From an archaeon (GTDB lineage: Archaea; Asgardarchaeota; Hermodarchaeia; Hermodarchaeales; Hermodarchaeaceae), in NCBI GenBank assembly GCA_016550425.1, contig JABXGS010000130.1, positions 1 to 43,882 on the forward strand: a DNA stretch of 43,882 nucleotides, in the 5' to 3' direction. A program made the translations under genes and the position numbers. The notes beneath the pieces are model-generated. The model saw only the letters and a list, made by a program, of their open reading frames with translations, had not been told where the DNA came from and did no database searches. Within the stretch, counting starts at the first letter, position 1, and every line of letters begins with the position of its first letter. Shown here one piece after another: positions 19,252-28,113 of the stretch.

Positions 19252-20442
19252 ATGACGACGGAAAAAGTTGAGATTGTTAAAGGTGTATATTGGGTAGGTG
19301 CCATTGACTGGATGCTCCGAGACTTTCATGGACTCTGGACACCGAAGGGTGGTACCTACAATGCGTACCTCATTGTTGATGAAAAAGTCACCCTCATTGA
19401 TACGGTGGCGCCTAACTTCACCGAAGAACTACTAGACCGTATTCGTACGATTATTGATCCAGCCAAGATTGATTATATCATTTGTCAGCATGTGGAACCG
19501 GATCACTCCACAGCCTATGTGGCGATGCTTGAAGCGGCACCGAACGCAACAATTGTTACATCTGCGAGGGGGGCTGAATTTTTGCAGCTAAGCTATCGCG
19601 GTGTTGAGTTTCCCCTTGAAATTGTTGAAGAAGGGGCATCACTTAAGTTGGGCAAGCGTTCGCTGACCTTCGTGAAAATTCCGATGGTACATTGGCCAGA
19701 GACAATGATCAGTTATATGCCGGAAGAAAAATTGGTGTTTAGTAATGATGCCTTTGGAATGCAGATTGCTACGCCCTACCGATTTGCGGACCAAGTTGAT
19801 GACTGGTATGAAGCCCTACGTGCATATTATAGTTATATTGTTCGGTTCAATGCCAGAGCAGTGCTCAACGCGTTCAAAAAAATAGAAGGAGTTCCAATCA
19901 AAATTATCTGCCCATCACATGGACCCATCTGGCGGAAGGATATCGACCGAATCGTTGAGATTTATCGCCGCTGGTCAAGTAATCCAGAACAAGAACGTGC
20001 TGTTGTTGTGTATTCAACTATTTGGAAAAGTACTAAGCGAATGGCAGAGGCGATTCGGGAAGGCATCAGCAGCGTGGGTGTGCCTGCTGAGATTTATGAT
20101 TTGGAAAAAGAAATCCACAGCCGTGTTCAAGGCGCAGCCATGGAGGCCAAAGCGGTTGTGGTGGGAGCTATGACCTATAATATCGATCCCTATTATCCGA
20201 CCGCAGCGTTTATGCCGTATTTGAAGCATCTGCGACCCGCTAACAAGATTGGAGCGGCCTTTGGGTCCTATGGGTGGGGAGGTGGTGCAACCCGGGTTCT
20301 CACCCAGCAGTTGAAGGATTTCAAGTTTGGTGAGGTATTAGATCCTTTGGATGTGCAATTTCGTCCTAGCGAGGAAGATTTAAAGCGATGCTTTGAATAT
20401 GGACAGGAAATCGGACGAAAGGTCAAAGCTGCTTTCGCCTAA
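19252..20442 (+). CDS. Flavodiiron protein (A-type flavoprotein, FprA/ROO family)
   Basis: 396 residues, the usual length for the two-domain core. Flavodiiron proteins reduce O2 to water or NO to N2O in the cytoplasm of anaerobes, often with F420H2 or rubredoxin as donor. The N-terminal metallo-beta-lactamase-like domain keeps all expected di-iron ligands: H80, E82, D84, H85 (HVEPDH), H147, D166 (NDAFG) and H223 (PSHGPIW). The C-terminal flavodoxin domain starts near 250 (VVVYSTIWKSTKRMA, the FMN phosphate loop). There is no rubredoxin or flavin reductase extension, so the partner is encoded elsewhere. A strong ribosome binding site lies 6 bases upstream. O2 versus NO preference cannot be told. 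An oxygen-defence role is inferred. Confidence 0.93.
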   Translation: MTTEKVEIVKGVYWVGAIDWMLRDFHGLWTPKGGTYNAYLIVDEKVTLIDTVAPNFTEELLDRIRTIIDPAKIDYIICQHVEPDHSTAYVAMLEAAPNATIVTSARGAEFLQLSYRGVEFPLEIVEEGASLKLGKRSLTFVKIPMVHWPETMISYMPEEKLVFSNDAFGMQIATPYRFADQVDDWYEALRAYYSYIVRFNARAVLNAFKKIEGVPIKIICPSHGPIWRKDIDRIVEIYRRWSSNPEQERAVVVYSTIWKSTKRMAEAIREGISSVGVPAEIYDLEKEIHSRVQGAAMEAKAVVVGAMTYNIDPYYPTAAFMPYLKHLRPANKIGAAFGSYGWGGGATRVLTQQLKDFKFGEVLDPLDVQFRPSEEDLKRCFEYGQEIGRKVKAAFA

Positions 20443-20633
20443 CTGGATAATCGTGAACCGTTTTTCATCGTTGGCATCTATTTATCAAAATATGCTGGAG
20501 AAATCGTCGATACCCTTTACATCCGTAACCTCAAGTCAACGAATGTGGTCGCTGTTAAGCGGAACATTGAAAAGCAGATAGACTGCGGGAAGCGGGTATA
20601 AACGAGCTAAACAGAAAAGGAGACAAGGAAGCC

Positions 20634-21683
20634 GTGCCAGAAGTTGGAATATTAGGTTATGGTGGTTACATTCCCAAGTATCGCATTAAAGTTGAAGAAA
20701 TCGCCCGAGTGTGGGGTAAAGACGGAAAAGCCATTGGACGGGGATTGAATTTAGTTGAGAAAAGTGTCCCTGGCCTTGATGAAGACACCACCACCATCTC
20801 GGTCGAAGCTGCCCGGAATGCCTTAAAATGTGCCCAGATTGACCCGAACCGAATTGGGGCAGTTTATGTGGGATCTGAATCCCACGTTTATGCTACTAAA
20901 CCAACCGGAACAGTAGTCGCAGAAGCAATTAATGCACCCAATAGTTTGCAATGTGCAGATTTTTCCTTTGCATGTAAAGCGGGAACCGCTGCGATGCAAG
21001 TCTGTATTGGATTAGTGAAATCCAAGGAAGTGGACATCGGGCTCGCCATTGGAGCCGATACCGCCCAAGCGAAACCCGGTGATGCCTTAGAATATGCAGC
21101 TGCCGCGGGAGGAGCCGCGTTTCTCATTGGCAGCGATGACGATATGGTCGCCCGATTCGAAGGTACGTTCTCCTATACTAGCGACACACCCGATTTTTGG
21201 CGGCGTGAAGGAACCGATTTTCCCGAACATGGGTCTAGATTTACTGGAAAGCCAGCATACTTCCGGCATGTCCAACAAGCCGCAATGGGTTTGTTTGAAA
21301 AAATGGGAACTAAAACCAGCGATTATGATTGGGGTGTGTTTCATTCACCTAACGGTAAGTTTCCTCGTCGAGCTGCGAAAACTCTGGGGTTCAAGGATAA
21401 GCAAATCGAACCCTCCCTTGTTGTCGATTATGTTGGGAACACCTATGCTGGAAGCTCGCCATTGGGGTTAGCAGCTACCCTTGAAGTCGCAAATCCTGGA
21501 GACAAAATTTTGGTTGTTTCATATGGTTCAGGGGCGGGCAGTGATGCCTTCCATTTGGAAGTCATGAAACCAATCAAAGAAAAACGGAAACGAAAACCCA
21601 AGGTGCAAGATTACATCGATGATAAAGTCTACATCGATTATGCCCAGTATGCGAAGCACCGACGCACCATCAAGGTAGAGTGA
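20634..21683 (+). CDS. Hydroxymethylglutaryl-CoA synthase, archaeal type
   Basis: 349 residues. It condenses acetyl-CoA and acetoacetyl-CoA to HMG-CoA, the second step of the mevalonate route to archaeal isoprenoid lipids. The thiolase-fold catalytic residues are visible: E82 (YVGSESHVY), nucleophile C114 (FSFACKAGT) and H237 (FHSPNGKFP). It starts with GTG at 20634, downstream of AAAGGAG (20616-20622). It is the first gene of a three-gene operon with thiolase and DUF35 protein, an arrangement conserved in archaea, where the three products have been described as one complex that channels acetoacetyl-CoA. Its stop overlaps or directly abuts the thiolase start. No HMG-CoA reductase lies in the window. 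Confidence 0.94.
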   Translation: MPEVGILGYGGYIPKYRIKVEEIARVWGKDGKAIGRGLNLVEKSVPGLDEDTTTISVEAARNALKCAQIDPNRIGAVYVGSESHVYATKPTGTVVAEAINAPNSLQCADFSFACKAGTAAMQVCIGLVKSKEVDIGLAIGADTAQAKPGDALEYAAAAGGAAFLIGSDDDMVARFEGTFSYTSDTPDFWRREGTDFPEHGSRFTGKPAYFRHVQQAAMGLFEKMGTKTSDYDWGVFHSPNGKFPRRAAKTLGFKDKQIEPSLVVDYVGNTYAGSSPLGLAATLEVANPGDKILVVSYGSGAGSDAFHLEVMKPIKEKRKRKPKVQDYIDDKVYIDYAQYAKHRRTIKVE

Positions 21684-21688
21684 TAATC

Positions 21689-22870
21689 ATGAGTAAAGAA
21701 AGATCAGCAAAAGATCGGGTTGCCATTATCGGCGTGGGTCAAACCTCTTTTGGTGAACAATGGGATCGCAGTATCCGCCGAATATCCCTAACCGCGGCTA
21801 CTGCCTGTCTCGCAGATGCAGGCGTCAGAGGTGATGATATCGACGCCCTCTATGTTAGTAATACTTCCACAAGTTCCTTCATCCAACAGGAGCACCAAGC
21901 GGTTATGGCTGCTGATTCAGGGGGACTCCTCCCTATTGCCTCGACTGAAGTAGAAGCCGCATGTGCGAGTGGAGGTGTAGCAGTTCGTCATGCATACTTG
22001 GCTGTAAAATCAGGCGAACACAAAGTCGCCATGGTGATAGGTTGTGAAAAAATGAGTGATATTTCAGAACCTGCCATTGCTGACACACTTATGAGTGCAG
22101 CCGATCGGGAATGGGAAGGGCAAATCGGTGCCACATTTCCTTCCTTGTTTGCACTGCTTGCTCGTCGTCATATGCACCGTTATGGCACAACCTCTGAACA
22201 GCTTTCAGCACCTGCTGTTAAGGCTCATGCCAATGCGGTGAATAATCCCTATGCTCAATTTCGATTCAAGATTACAACTGACCAGGTTCTCAAGAGTCCG
22301 CTAGTTGCTGATCCTTTGAGGGTCTTGCACTGTGCCCCCATTTCAGATGGGGCCGCCGCAGCGATTATTGTTCGGGGGGATTTAGTAGATCAATTTGAAG
22401 GTGATCCTATTTGGATCGAGGCAGCCACTCAAGCCTCAGATACCCTTGCTTTGCATGATCGACCTCACATCACAACCTTTCGTGCAGTAAAGAGTGCTGC
22501 TAAACAAGCATATGATAAACTTAAAATGAAGCCTGATGATGTGGAAATCGCTGAGCTTCATGATTCATTTAGTATTAGTGAAATTATCTCAGTTGAGGAT
22601 CTGGGCTTTGTTGAAAAAGGGAAGGGTGGTGAAGCCATTGAAGATGGCTTTTTTGACAAGAAGGGAACCATTCCGACTAATGTGAGTGGCGGACTCAAAG
22701 CGAAAGGGCATCCGGTAGGAGCCACAGGAATAGCGCAAGTTGCGGAAATAGTTGAACAACTCCGCGGAACCGCAGGTAAACGCCAGGTGAAAGGGGTTAG
22801 ACAAGGTCTCACTCTAAACTTAGGGGGCACTGGTTCCACGGCTGTACTCCATATTTTGACGCATGATTAG
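21689..22870 (+). CDS. Acetyl-CoA C-acetyltransferase (archaeal thiolase)
   Basis: 393 residues from the ATG at 21689. It joins two acetyl-CoA into acetoacetyl-CoA for the downstream HMG-CoA synthase step. Nucleophile C92 lies in VEAACASGG, H291 in ELHDSF and H341 in GHPVGATG. The C terminus carries NLGGTGS instead of the Cys-x-Gly of bacterial biosynthetic thiolases, as in the archaeal/SCP2-like branch. An alternative GTG start at 21680 would form a GTGA overlap with the HMG-CoA synthase stop and add three residues. That overlap style occurs twice elsewhere in the window, so it is a real alternative. Confidence 0.93.
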   Translation: MSKERSAKDRVAIIGVGQTSFGEQWDRSIRRISLTAATACLADAGVRGDDIDALYVSNTSTSSFIQQEHQAVMAADSGGLLPIASTEVEAACASGGVAVRHAYLAVKSGEHKVAMVIGCEKMSDISEPAIADTLMSAADREWEGQIGATFPSLFALLARRHMHRYGTTSEQLSAPAVKAHANAVNNPYAQFRFKITTDQVLKSPLVADPLRVLHCAPISDGAAAAIIVRGDLVDQFEGDPIWIEAATQASDTLALHDRPHITTFRAVKSAAKQAYDKLKMKPDDVEIAELHDSFSISEIISVEDLGFVEKGKGGEAIEDGFFDKKGTIPTNVSGGLKAKGHPVGATGIAQVAEIVEQLRGTAGKRQVKGVRQGLTLNLGGTGSTAVLHILTHD

Positions 22871-22886
22871 ACCAAGGTGAAAAAAG

Positions 22887-23510
22887 ATGTCTGAACAAAG
22901 CGTTCCAATGTTGTGGCGAAGGATTAAAAATGTCTATAATCTGGTGGGTCGACACTGTCGAACCTGTGATACCAAATATTTCCCACCTGTACCACTTTGT
23001 CCGAAATGCCGTAGGAAAACAGATTTCGTTGATACACAATTTTCGGGGCTTGGAAAGATATACTCGTACACAATTATCCATGATCCACCAGCGGGTTTCA
23101 AAGATCTTTCCCCATATGTCATTGCCTTGGTCCGATTAGATGAAGGCCCTTTAGTTCTCTCTCAAATCGTCGATGTTAATCACGAGCAGTTAAAAATCGG
23201 GATGAGCGTTCAAGTGGTGTTTCGTCGTATCGGTGAAGCAGGACGGACTGGTGTCCTACGGTATTCCTATAAATTCCGACCTCTTCCCGAATATGCGACT
23301 GGCCACATTATTGCTTCAGTCGATGGAGAAGAAGGTGTTGTCCACTTGGAAGTTCCTATGGAAGAGCGAAAACGCCGATCAGTACGGCAGGTCCTACAAG
23401 AAACCTATGAACGTGGAAAACGTCGACTACGCCGAGAAAGGAAGAAAAACGATTCTAAAAGCAAGTCCGCTAAGAAGCCAAAAAAGAACAAATCCAATAA
23501 ATCAAAGTAA
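22887..23510 (+). CDS. DUF35 OB-fold/zinc-ribbon protein, scaffold of the thiolase-HMG-CoA synthase complex
   Basis: 207 residues. A four-cysteine zinc ribbon (C24, C27, C38, C41; CRTC...CPKC) precedes an OB-fold domain (~50-140). This is the family that bridges thiolase and HMG-CoA synthase in archaea and helps form a shared CoA-binding site. The last ~55 residues are an extremely Lys/Arg-rich tail without hydrophobic residues, longer than I expect for the family; it may bind RNA, membrane phosphate groups or partner proteins (inference). The Shine-Dalgarno AAGGTGA (22874-22880) sits just before the ATG, 16 bp after the thiolase stop. Confidence 0.9.
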   Translation: MSEQSVPMLWRRIKNVYNLVGRHCRTCDTKYFPPVPLCPKCRRKTDFVDTQFSGLGKIYSYTIIHDPPAGFKDLSPYVIALVRLDEGPLVLSQIVDVNHEQLKIGMSVQVVFRRIGEAGRTGVLRYSYKFRPLPEYATGHIIASVDGEEGVVHLEVPMEERKRRSVRQVLQETYERGKRRLRRERKKNDSKSKSAKKPKKNKSNKSK

Positions 23511-23634
23511 CGCTAGCCCTGGCAAAATCGACCTGAGATATTTCTGGAACCACGCATTTTATAAGAACAAGGCATGGATGTTCGCCCCAGCATTTAGTAA
23601 ACAGTAGAGCTGGTCTTCCTTTGGGGGCTGTTAT

Positions 23635-26052
23635 GTGTCAAGCCAACGAAAAATCTTCAACTGTAAAAACATCCTCGTCATTTTGATTTGTTCACTGATT
23701 CTGGGGATGCTTGTCAGCGTTATCCCCTGGCTTCAACCTAATGGAGGCTTGTGGATGGACATTTCCTGGGCTAACCTTCCCACTTCCTCGAGCGAAGAAA
23801 TCCAAGGACTCACTGGGGAAGTCCATATTGTTCGGGATGCCTGGGGTGTTCCCCAGATTTTTGCAGGCGATATCAATGATCTGTATCTAGCTTGTGGGTA
23901 TGTGCATGCCCAAGATCGACTCTTTCAACTGGACCTATATCGACGAATAGCCCAAGGAAGACTATCGGAGCTCTTTGGTACATCGTATCTAGAACTTGAC
24001 CAATACCATCGACAGCTTGGTTTTGAAGCAATAGCTAACGCTTCTGTGCTCCTGCTTAATTCTACCGTTCTTGGGTTGCTCAAAAGCTATGCTCGAGGAA
24101 TCAATCAGTATATGGAGAGTATTGGTTCCAAGATCCCAGTGGAAATTCGCGTGCTTGGTTATTTCCCAGAACCATGGAATGAAACGGACAGCCTCACCAT
24201 TGAACGATATGTCGCCTGGCAACTTTCAGCCAGTGATGCGTTTCAAGACCTACAAATGGCGAACTTGATTGATACCTACGGTGTAGACCTCGTCTTCAAG
24301 GACCTTTTCCCTGATCTGCAATATAACGAAACTTTCATCGTGGCACCAACCCTTCCAGCGCACCTTCAAGCTGCAGCCAAATCCCTTGCCAACCGCTTGG
24401 AAGCACTGCAAAAACAGAACCCAGTGTCCCTGGCGACCGGAGGAAGCAACTGCTGGGTAATAAACGGTTCTCACACTACGACTGGTGCCCCCCTATTAGC
24501 TAGCGACCCACATCTTTCAATGACGCTATCACCCATTTGGTATGAAATGCAGATGGTGGCTCCAGGATATAATGTGCAAGGAATCACCTATACAGGCATT
24601 CCCTTTATCTACCAGGGACATAATCCGAACATTGCTTGGGGATGGACCGGAATGCAGTCCGATATGAGCGATTTCTACTATTATCTTTGGAACCCAGGTA
24701 ATGCTAGCCAATACTGGTGGAATAATAGCTGGCAACCCATTGAGCAGCTAAACACCACCGTGTGGGCCCGAGTTGAAGGCGGACTCGCCCCCGTGGAGAT
24801 AGTGCTTAACTATACTGTGCATGGACCCCTATTTGATGAGGAGACGGATCGATTTGCCCTTAAATGGACCGGAGCAAACGGATCCCGTACCACCGAAGCC
24901 CTTTACGAACTGGGACTAGCCACCAACCATGCCGGCTTTCTGTCTGCTATTCAACAAATTGACGCACCCAATCTCAACTTCCTTTATGCTGACACCTCAG
25001 GGAATATTGCTTATCATGCAGCTGCAGCTCAACCGATTCGAACATCGGGACAGGGACCAAGCCCCCTGAATGGTTCAGCAAATAATACAAGTTGGCAGGG
25101 ATTCATTCCATTCAACCAACTCCCTCAGGACTTCAATCCCACATCAGGGATGCTGGTAGCCGCTAATAATCGCCCAGTTAACACCAGTTACTCCTACTAT
25201 CTCGGATATGATTTCGCCGCACCTTACCGTGCGAATCGCATCACAGCCTTACTGGAGAGTATACCTAGTAGCACACTTGTAGACATGGAGCACATTCAAC
25301 AAGATGCCCTATCACTCCACGCTCTTGCTATCAAAGATATCGTGGCAAGTGTGATTCTAGCGGAAGTGACCGAATCCGAAGAGCCCACGATGTATACAGC
25401 AGCACTAGCCCTTCAGAACTGGGATGGCGTAATGAATACCGAGAGCATCGGTGCGACGATTTGGTCTACATTTTCACCAACTTATTTGAATAACACGTTC
25501 TTCGATGAATACTCAGCTGCTGGAACCCCCACGGGACCTTATCCATCCATGAGTGTTCTCGATAATTTCACCATCATCAATTATGACCTCTGGTTCAACA
25601 ATGTAAGTCAAACGGGCACCCAAACCCGTGATGATATCATCCTCGCAAGCTTTGCAGACACCGTTGAATTTCTCACCTTGAACCTGGGATCCGATACGTC
25701 CACCTGGCAGTATAATCGGATCCATATCCTCTGGGTGCAACATCCAATGTCTGATAACTTCGCATTTCTAAACGCGCCACGTTACCCTGTGAATGGAAGT
25801 GCATACACTGTCAATTATGCTCCGGGATACCTGGTTGCGGTTGGAGCAAGTTATCGACTCATCATGGACCTGGATAACCTCGCGAACTGCGTAGGCGTTT
25901 TACCTGGTGGACAGCGAGGAAACGGCTATGCTCGTAACTATATGGACCAATTGGGATTGTGGATTATCGGCGAATATCATGTACTACCTTATTCATCGGC
26001 ACTCGGGGAAATAACCGAATTTGCCTCTCTGATCATTCTTATTCCGGGGTGA
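23635..26052 (+). CDS. Penicillin acylase family N-terminal-nucleophile amidohydrolase, exported
   Basis: 805 residues, the normal length for the family. A hydrophobic N-terminal helix (~12-32) suggests export with a signal anchor. The alpha-chain signature GYVHAQDRLFQLDLYRR is typical. The autocatalytic cleavage and nucleophile site is TGG-S271-N-x-W, so Ser271 would become the N terminus of the beta chain after a spacer is removed. A later AANNRP motif matches the oxyanion-hole asparagine, and PYRANRI is the conserved arginine region. Family members hydrolyse amides such as beta-lactams, acyl-homoserine lactones or N-acyl amino acids; the substrate here is unknown. The start is a GTG; an in-frame ATG at 23707 would cut into the membrane helix. 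The small membrane protein gene begins 4 bp after the stop. Confidence 0.9.
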   Translation: MSSQRKIFNCKNILVILICSLILGMLVSVIPWLQPNGGLWMDISWANLPTSSSEEIQGLTGEVHIVRDAWGVPQIFAGDINDLYLACGYVHAQDRLFQLDLYRRIAQGRLSELFGTSYLELDQYHRQLGFEAIANASVLLLNSTVLGLLKSYARGINQYMESIGSKIPVEIRVLGYFPEPWNETDSLTIERYVAWQLSASDAFQDLQMANLIDTYGVDLVFKDLFPDLQYNETFIVAPTLPAHLQAAAKSLANRLEALQKQNPVSLATGGSNCWVINGSHTTTGAPLLASDPHLSMTLSPIWYEMQMVAPGYNVQGITYTGIPFIYQGHNPNIAWGWTGMQSDMSDFYYYLWNPGNASQYWWNNSWQPIEQLNTTVWARVEGGLAPVEIVLNYTVHGPLFDEETDRFALKWTGANGSRTTEALYELGLATNHAGFLSAIQQIDAPNLNFLYADTSGNIAYHAAAAQPIRTSGQGPSPLNGSANNTSWQGFIPFNQLPQDFNPTSGMLVAANNRPVNTSYSYYLGYDFAAPYRANRITALLESIPSSTLVDMEHIQQDALSLHALAIKDIVASVILAEVTESEEPTMYTAALALQNWDGVMNTESIGATIWSTFSPTYLNNTFFDEYSAAGTPTGPYPSMSVLDNFTIINYDLWFNNVSQTGTQTRDDIILASFADTVEFLTLNLGSDTSTWQYNRIHILWVQHPMSDNFAFLNAPRYPVNGSAYTVNYAPGYLVAVGASYRLIMDLDNLANCVGVLPGGQRGNGYARNYMDQLGLWIIGEYHVLPYSSALGEITEFASLIILIPG

Positions 26053-26056
26053 TTCC

Positions 26057-26563
26057 ATGTCAGGAGATTTTAGCCGAGAAAGTCTGAAAGCCTTCTTCAG
26101 AAAGAAGCATGGGATAATCGTTGGATTTGCATTCTGCTTCTTTTTCGCCATCCTCATCCAAGTAACTGGTCAAGGGATTCTTATTGTTATTGCCGGAATC
26201 CTCGCAGGATTTTTAATAAAAAATAATTTTCGAGCCATCATCATAACCTTCCTCGCAGGATTTCTCGCCTGGCTTACCCTCTTCGGATTATTCGCAATCA
26301 ACTTCACCAATGCTTTCATCAATGCATGGATTCTAGTTGGGATATTGATGCCTATACCACAAGTCTTTGTATGCCTTATCGGAGGGGTCATCACAGGAGT
26401 CGGCGGACAGATAGGTGCCCTCTTCGCTGAAATCGCCTATCCCCCAGAAGACGATTTAGGATTACCCCCGGGACCAGAACGGATTCCAACCGAAGAACTT
26501 CCAAAACGGAAACGGGTGAAACGCAAACAACCGAAACGAAAGAAAAAGAAGAAACGATACTAA
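26057..26563 (+). CDS. Small multi-spanning membrane protein with basic C-terminal tail
   Basis: 168 residues, unrecognised family. About four hydrophobic helices lie between residues ~18 and 130. A soluble acidic/proline stretch (YPPEDDLGLPPGPERIP) follows, then ~25 residues almost entirely Lys/Arg. The ATG is 4 bp after the penicillin-acylase stop, so the two genes are very likely co-transcribed and perhaps translationally coupled. The basic tail would sit on the cytoplasmic face by the positive-inside rule. No function assigned. Confidence 0.8.
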   Translation: MSGDFSRESLKAFFRKKHGIIVGFAFCFFFAILIQVTGQGILIVIAGILAGFLIKNNFRAIIITFLAGFLAWLTLFGLFAINFTNAFINAWILVGILMPIPQVFVCLIGGVITGVGGQIGALFAEIAYPPEDDLGLPPGPERIPTEELPKRKRVKRKQPKRKKKKKRY

Positions 26564-26638
26564 GAACAAGCAGCTGCCTATCAAGTGTATGGGAAGATAC
26601 TAATAATTAAAAACAGTTGACCCTGCGAGGTTCCCAGC

Positions 26639-27295
26639 ATGTCACCCCCACATCCTACAGATGTATCGACCCCTGCGAAAAACGAGCAGGTTCATACATA
26701 CATCAAAACAATAAGGAGTGAAGATGATCAACTCCGACACAACGCAATCCGAAAACTAGGACAACTGGGACCCGAAGCAGCAACGGCTCTGCCCCACTTA
26801 CGATCCGCTCTAGGCCATCCTGATTTTGTTACTCGTCTGGAAGCAGCAATTGCTATCGGTTTCATTGGCACCAAAGAGGACGGCGCTTCTCTAATCCCAT
26901 TACTCGACGATGATGTAGAAGCTGTTCGATTCCAAACGCTAAGCGCGATCGCTTATCTCAAAGCCACACATGCCACACCCAAGCTTTTAGCTCGGTATGA
27001 GCATGAAACAGTCTACGTCAAAGATCAAATTCTCCGAGCCCTTGGACACCTTGGAGGACCCGACGCCTATAGCCTTCTAGAACGTGAACTCCAAGCGGAT
27101 AATCCCACAATCCGAATTGGGGCCATAGTGGGTTTGAGCATACTCGGTGAACAACGCGCATACCCCCATCTTAAAAAGATTGCAGAAACTGATTCCGATG
27201 AGCTTGTAGCCCACGAAGCCAAAATCGCCTTGATTCAATTACAAGAAAGTAAGCAGCAGGATTCGAAAAAACCTAATCCCAACTATGAAGTTTGA
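26639..27295 (+). CDS. HEAT-repeat (PBS-lyase-type) protein
   Basis: 218 residues. Five or so helical repeats of ~31 residues, with patterns such as D-x-x-x-R-x-x-A-I-x-x-L-G-x-L-G and V-R-x-x-A, run from ~25 to 205 and would form a short alpha-solenoid for protein binding. Members act as scaffolds or assist chromophore or cofactor lyases, but no catalytic residues can be pointed to. A GAGGT (26627-26631) lies 7 bases before the ATG, and an AT-rich TATA-like stretch (about 26600-26612) precedes it. It ends convergently with the ArsR-like gene 50 bp away. Function unknown. Confidence 0.82.
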   Translation: MSPPHPTDVSTPAKNEQVHTYIKTIRSEDDQLRHNAIRKLGQLGPEAATALPHLRSALGHPDFVTRLEAAIAIGFIGTKEDGASLIPLLDDDVEAVRFQTLSAIAYLKATHATPKLLARYEHETVYVKDQILRALGHLGGPDAYSLLERELQADNPTIRIGAIVGLSILGEQRAYPHLKKIAETDSDELVAHEAKIALIQLQESKQQDSKKPNPNYEV

Positions 27296-27345
27296 AGTAA
27301 AGAAAAATGATGGGCGGAGGATCATGCGTTATCGTCCAGCCCAGT

Positions 27346-27588
27346 TTATGCTGCTTCGTTATCGAGCAGCTGTCGGCCTTTATCCGTTAGATCAAACCAA
27401 ACGTGATACACGCCTCGTCGCTCGTTGATGAGGCCGATTTGGGTAAGTCGTTTTAGATGATAAGCAGCAGTGGAAGTGGGAATGTTTAAATCTTTGGCGA
27501 TTTCACGGAGGAAAGCTTTATCTTTGGATAACTTGTACATGATTCTCTTCCGGGTACTATGTTGGAGTGCTTCAGTTTTAGACAACAT
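27346..27588 (-). CDS. ArsR-like winged helix-turn-helix transcriptional regulator
   Basis: 80 residues, a minimal one-domain regulator. The order is helix 1 (TEALQHSTRKRIMYKL), the helix-turn-helix (REIAKDLNIPTSTAAYHLKRL, about 28-48) and a wing (INERRGVYHVWFDLT). There is no extra sensing domain and no cysteine, so metal sensing of the ArsR kind is unlikely. It has a textbook archaeal promoter with a very short leader. It faces away from the mini-permease ORF and may control that region or itself (inference). Confidence 0.85.
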   Translation of the reverse strand: MLSKTEALQHSTRKRIMYKLSKDKAFLREIAKDLNIPTSTAAYHLKRLTQIGLINERRGVYHVWFDLTDKGRQLLDNEAA

Positions 27589-27596
27589 CTTAACTC

Positions 27597-27636
27597 TGTT
27601 AATTGTTTATCTAAAGAAGTATATAAGCCTTTTCGT
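27597..27636 (-). promoter_or_regulatory. BRE/TATA promoter of the ArsR-like gene
   Basis: On the minus strand a purine-rich CGAAAAGG (BRE-like) runs into CTTATATA (TATA box, complement of 27620-27627). The TATA centre is about 35 bases from the ATG at 27588, so transcription should start near 27597 and leave a leader of roughly 10 bases. Confidence 0.65.
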
Positions 27637-27785
27637 TCTTACTAATTTCCCCACAAACGAACATTATACTTCAAAGGAAGTAAGAAAAGACCTGCACGCA
27701 GGTATCGTTCTAAACTTTTGAACAGCCCTTTCTGGCCTGTTCTAATGTGTAGGATAATTTGGGATGTGAGGCATAGGAGTAGGCA

Positions 27786-27807
27786 GTTTGATTGATCTAA
27801 ATCAAAC
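27786..27807. repeat. Perfect inverted repeat, possible operator
   Basis: GTTTGATT (27786-27793) and its exact reverse complement (27800-27807) flank a 6-base spacer. It sits 31 bp before the ATG of the 58-codon permease-like ORF, in the divergent region shared with the ArsR-like gene. A dimeric winged-helix protein could bind such a dyad. No T-run follows it. Confidence 0.45.
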
Positions 27808-27838
27808 GCTAACAGATGGATCCCTAAAGTGAAAAATT

Positions 27839-28015
27839 ATGGGAATGCGTGAATTCATGATTCGACGCGTGATCGATAGCTTCGTCCTTATTCTCGGGAC
27901 CATTATCTTCAACTTCTTCGTGTTCTTTTACATGATAGCGTTAACCGTGATCGTAGTGAACTTCATCGCCGATATCTCATACAGCTTCCTTGATCCACGT
28001 GTCCGCTTCAACTAG
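27839..28015 (+). CDS. 58-residue mini-permease: DppB-like N terminus joined to DppB-like C terminus
   Basis: The ORF runs from an ATG at 27839 to TAG at 28013. The first ~30 residues (FMIRRVIDSFVLILGT...) resemble the first membrane helix of DppB/OppB-type ABC permeases. The last ~28 (VIVVNFIADISYSFLDPRVRFN) match their last helix and the terminal LDPRIRY-type signature. The ~250 residues normally between them are missing. Codon use is clean and GC-rich (TTC, ATC, GTC, CGC) with no frame damage, and a strong hairpin terminator begins 30 bp downstream. It is either the remnant of an internal deletion or a kept two-helix microprotein. No ATPase or binding-protein gene is nearby. Moderate confidence that it is expressed. 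Confidence 0.55.
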   Translation: MGMREFMIRRVIDSFVLILGTIIFNFFVFFYMIALTVIVVNFIADISYSFLDPRVRFN

Positions 28016-28044
28016 GGAAGAACCTCCAATGCGAACCAACACAC

Positions 28045-28079
28045 GAAGGGCGGCTGGGAACCGCCCTTCACCATTTTTT
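28045..28079 (+). terminator. Strong GC hairpin followed by T-run
   Basis: GAAGGGCGG (28045-28053) pairs perfectly with 28061-28069 around a 7-base loop. ACCA and six T residues (28074-28079) follow. This is a bacterial-style intrinsic terminator; archaeal polymerase also stops at T-tracts. It would end the mini-permease transcript. Confidence 0.75.
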
Positions 28080-28113
28080 CACCAAAGGGCTTCAATGACG
28101 TGAGTGGAGTTGA

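Noticed and set aside
20443..20633. TATA-like GGTATAAA (20594-20601) as promoter of the HMG-CoA synthase operon
   Set aside because: The predicted transcription start would fall after the AAAGGAG ribosome binding site, so the assignment conflicts with the leader; nothing else stands out in the gap.
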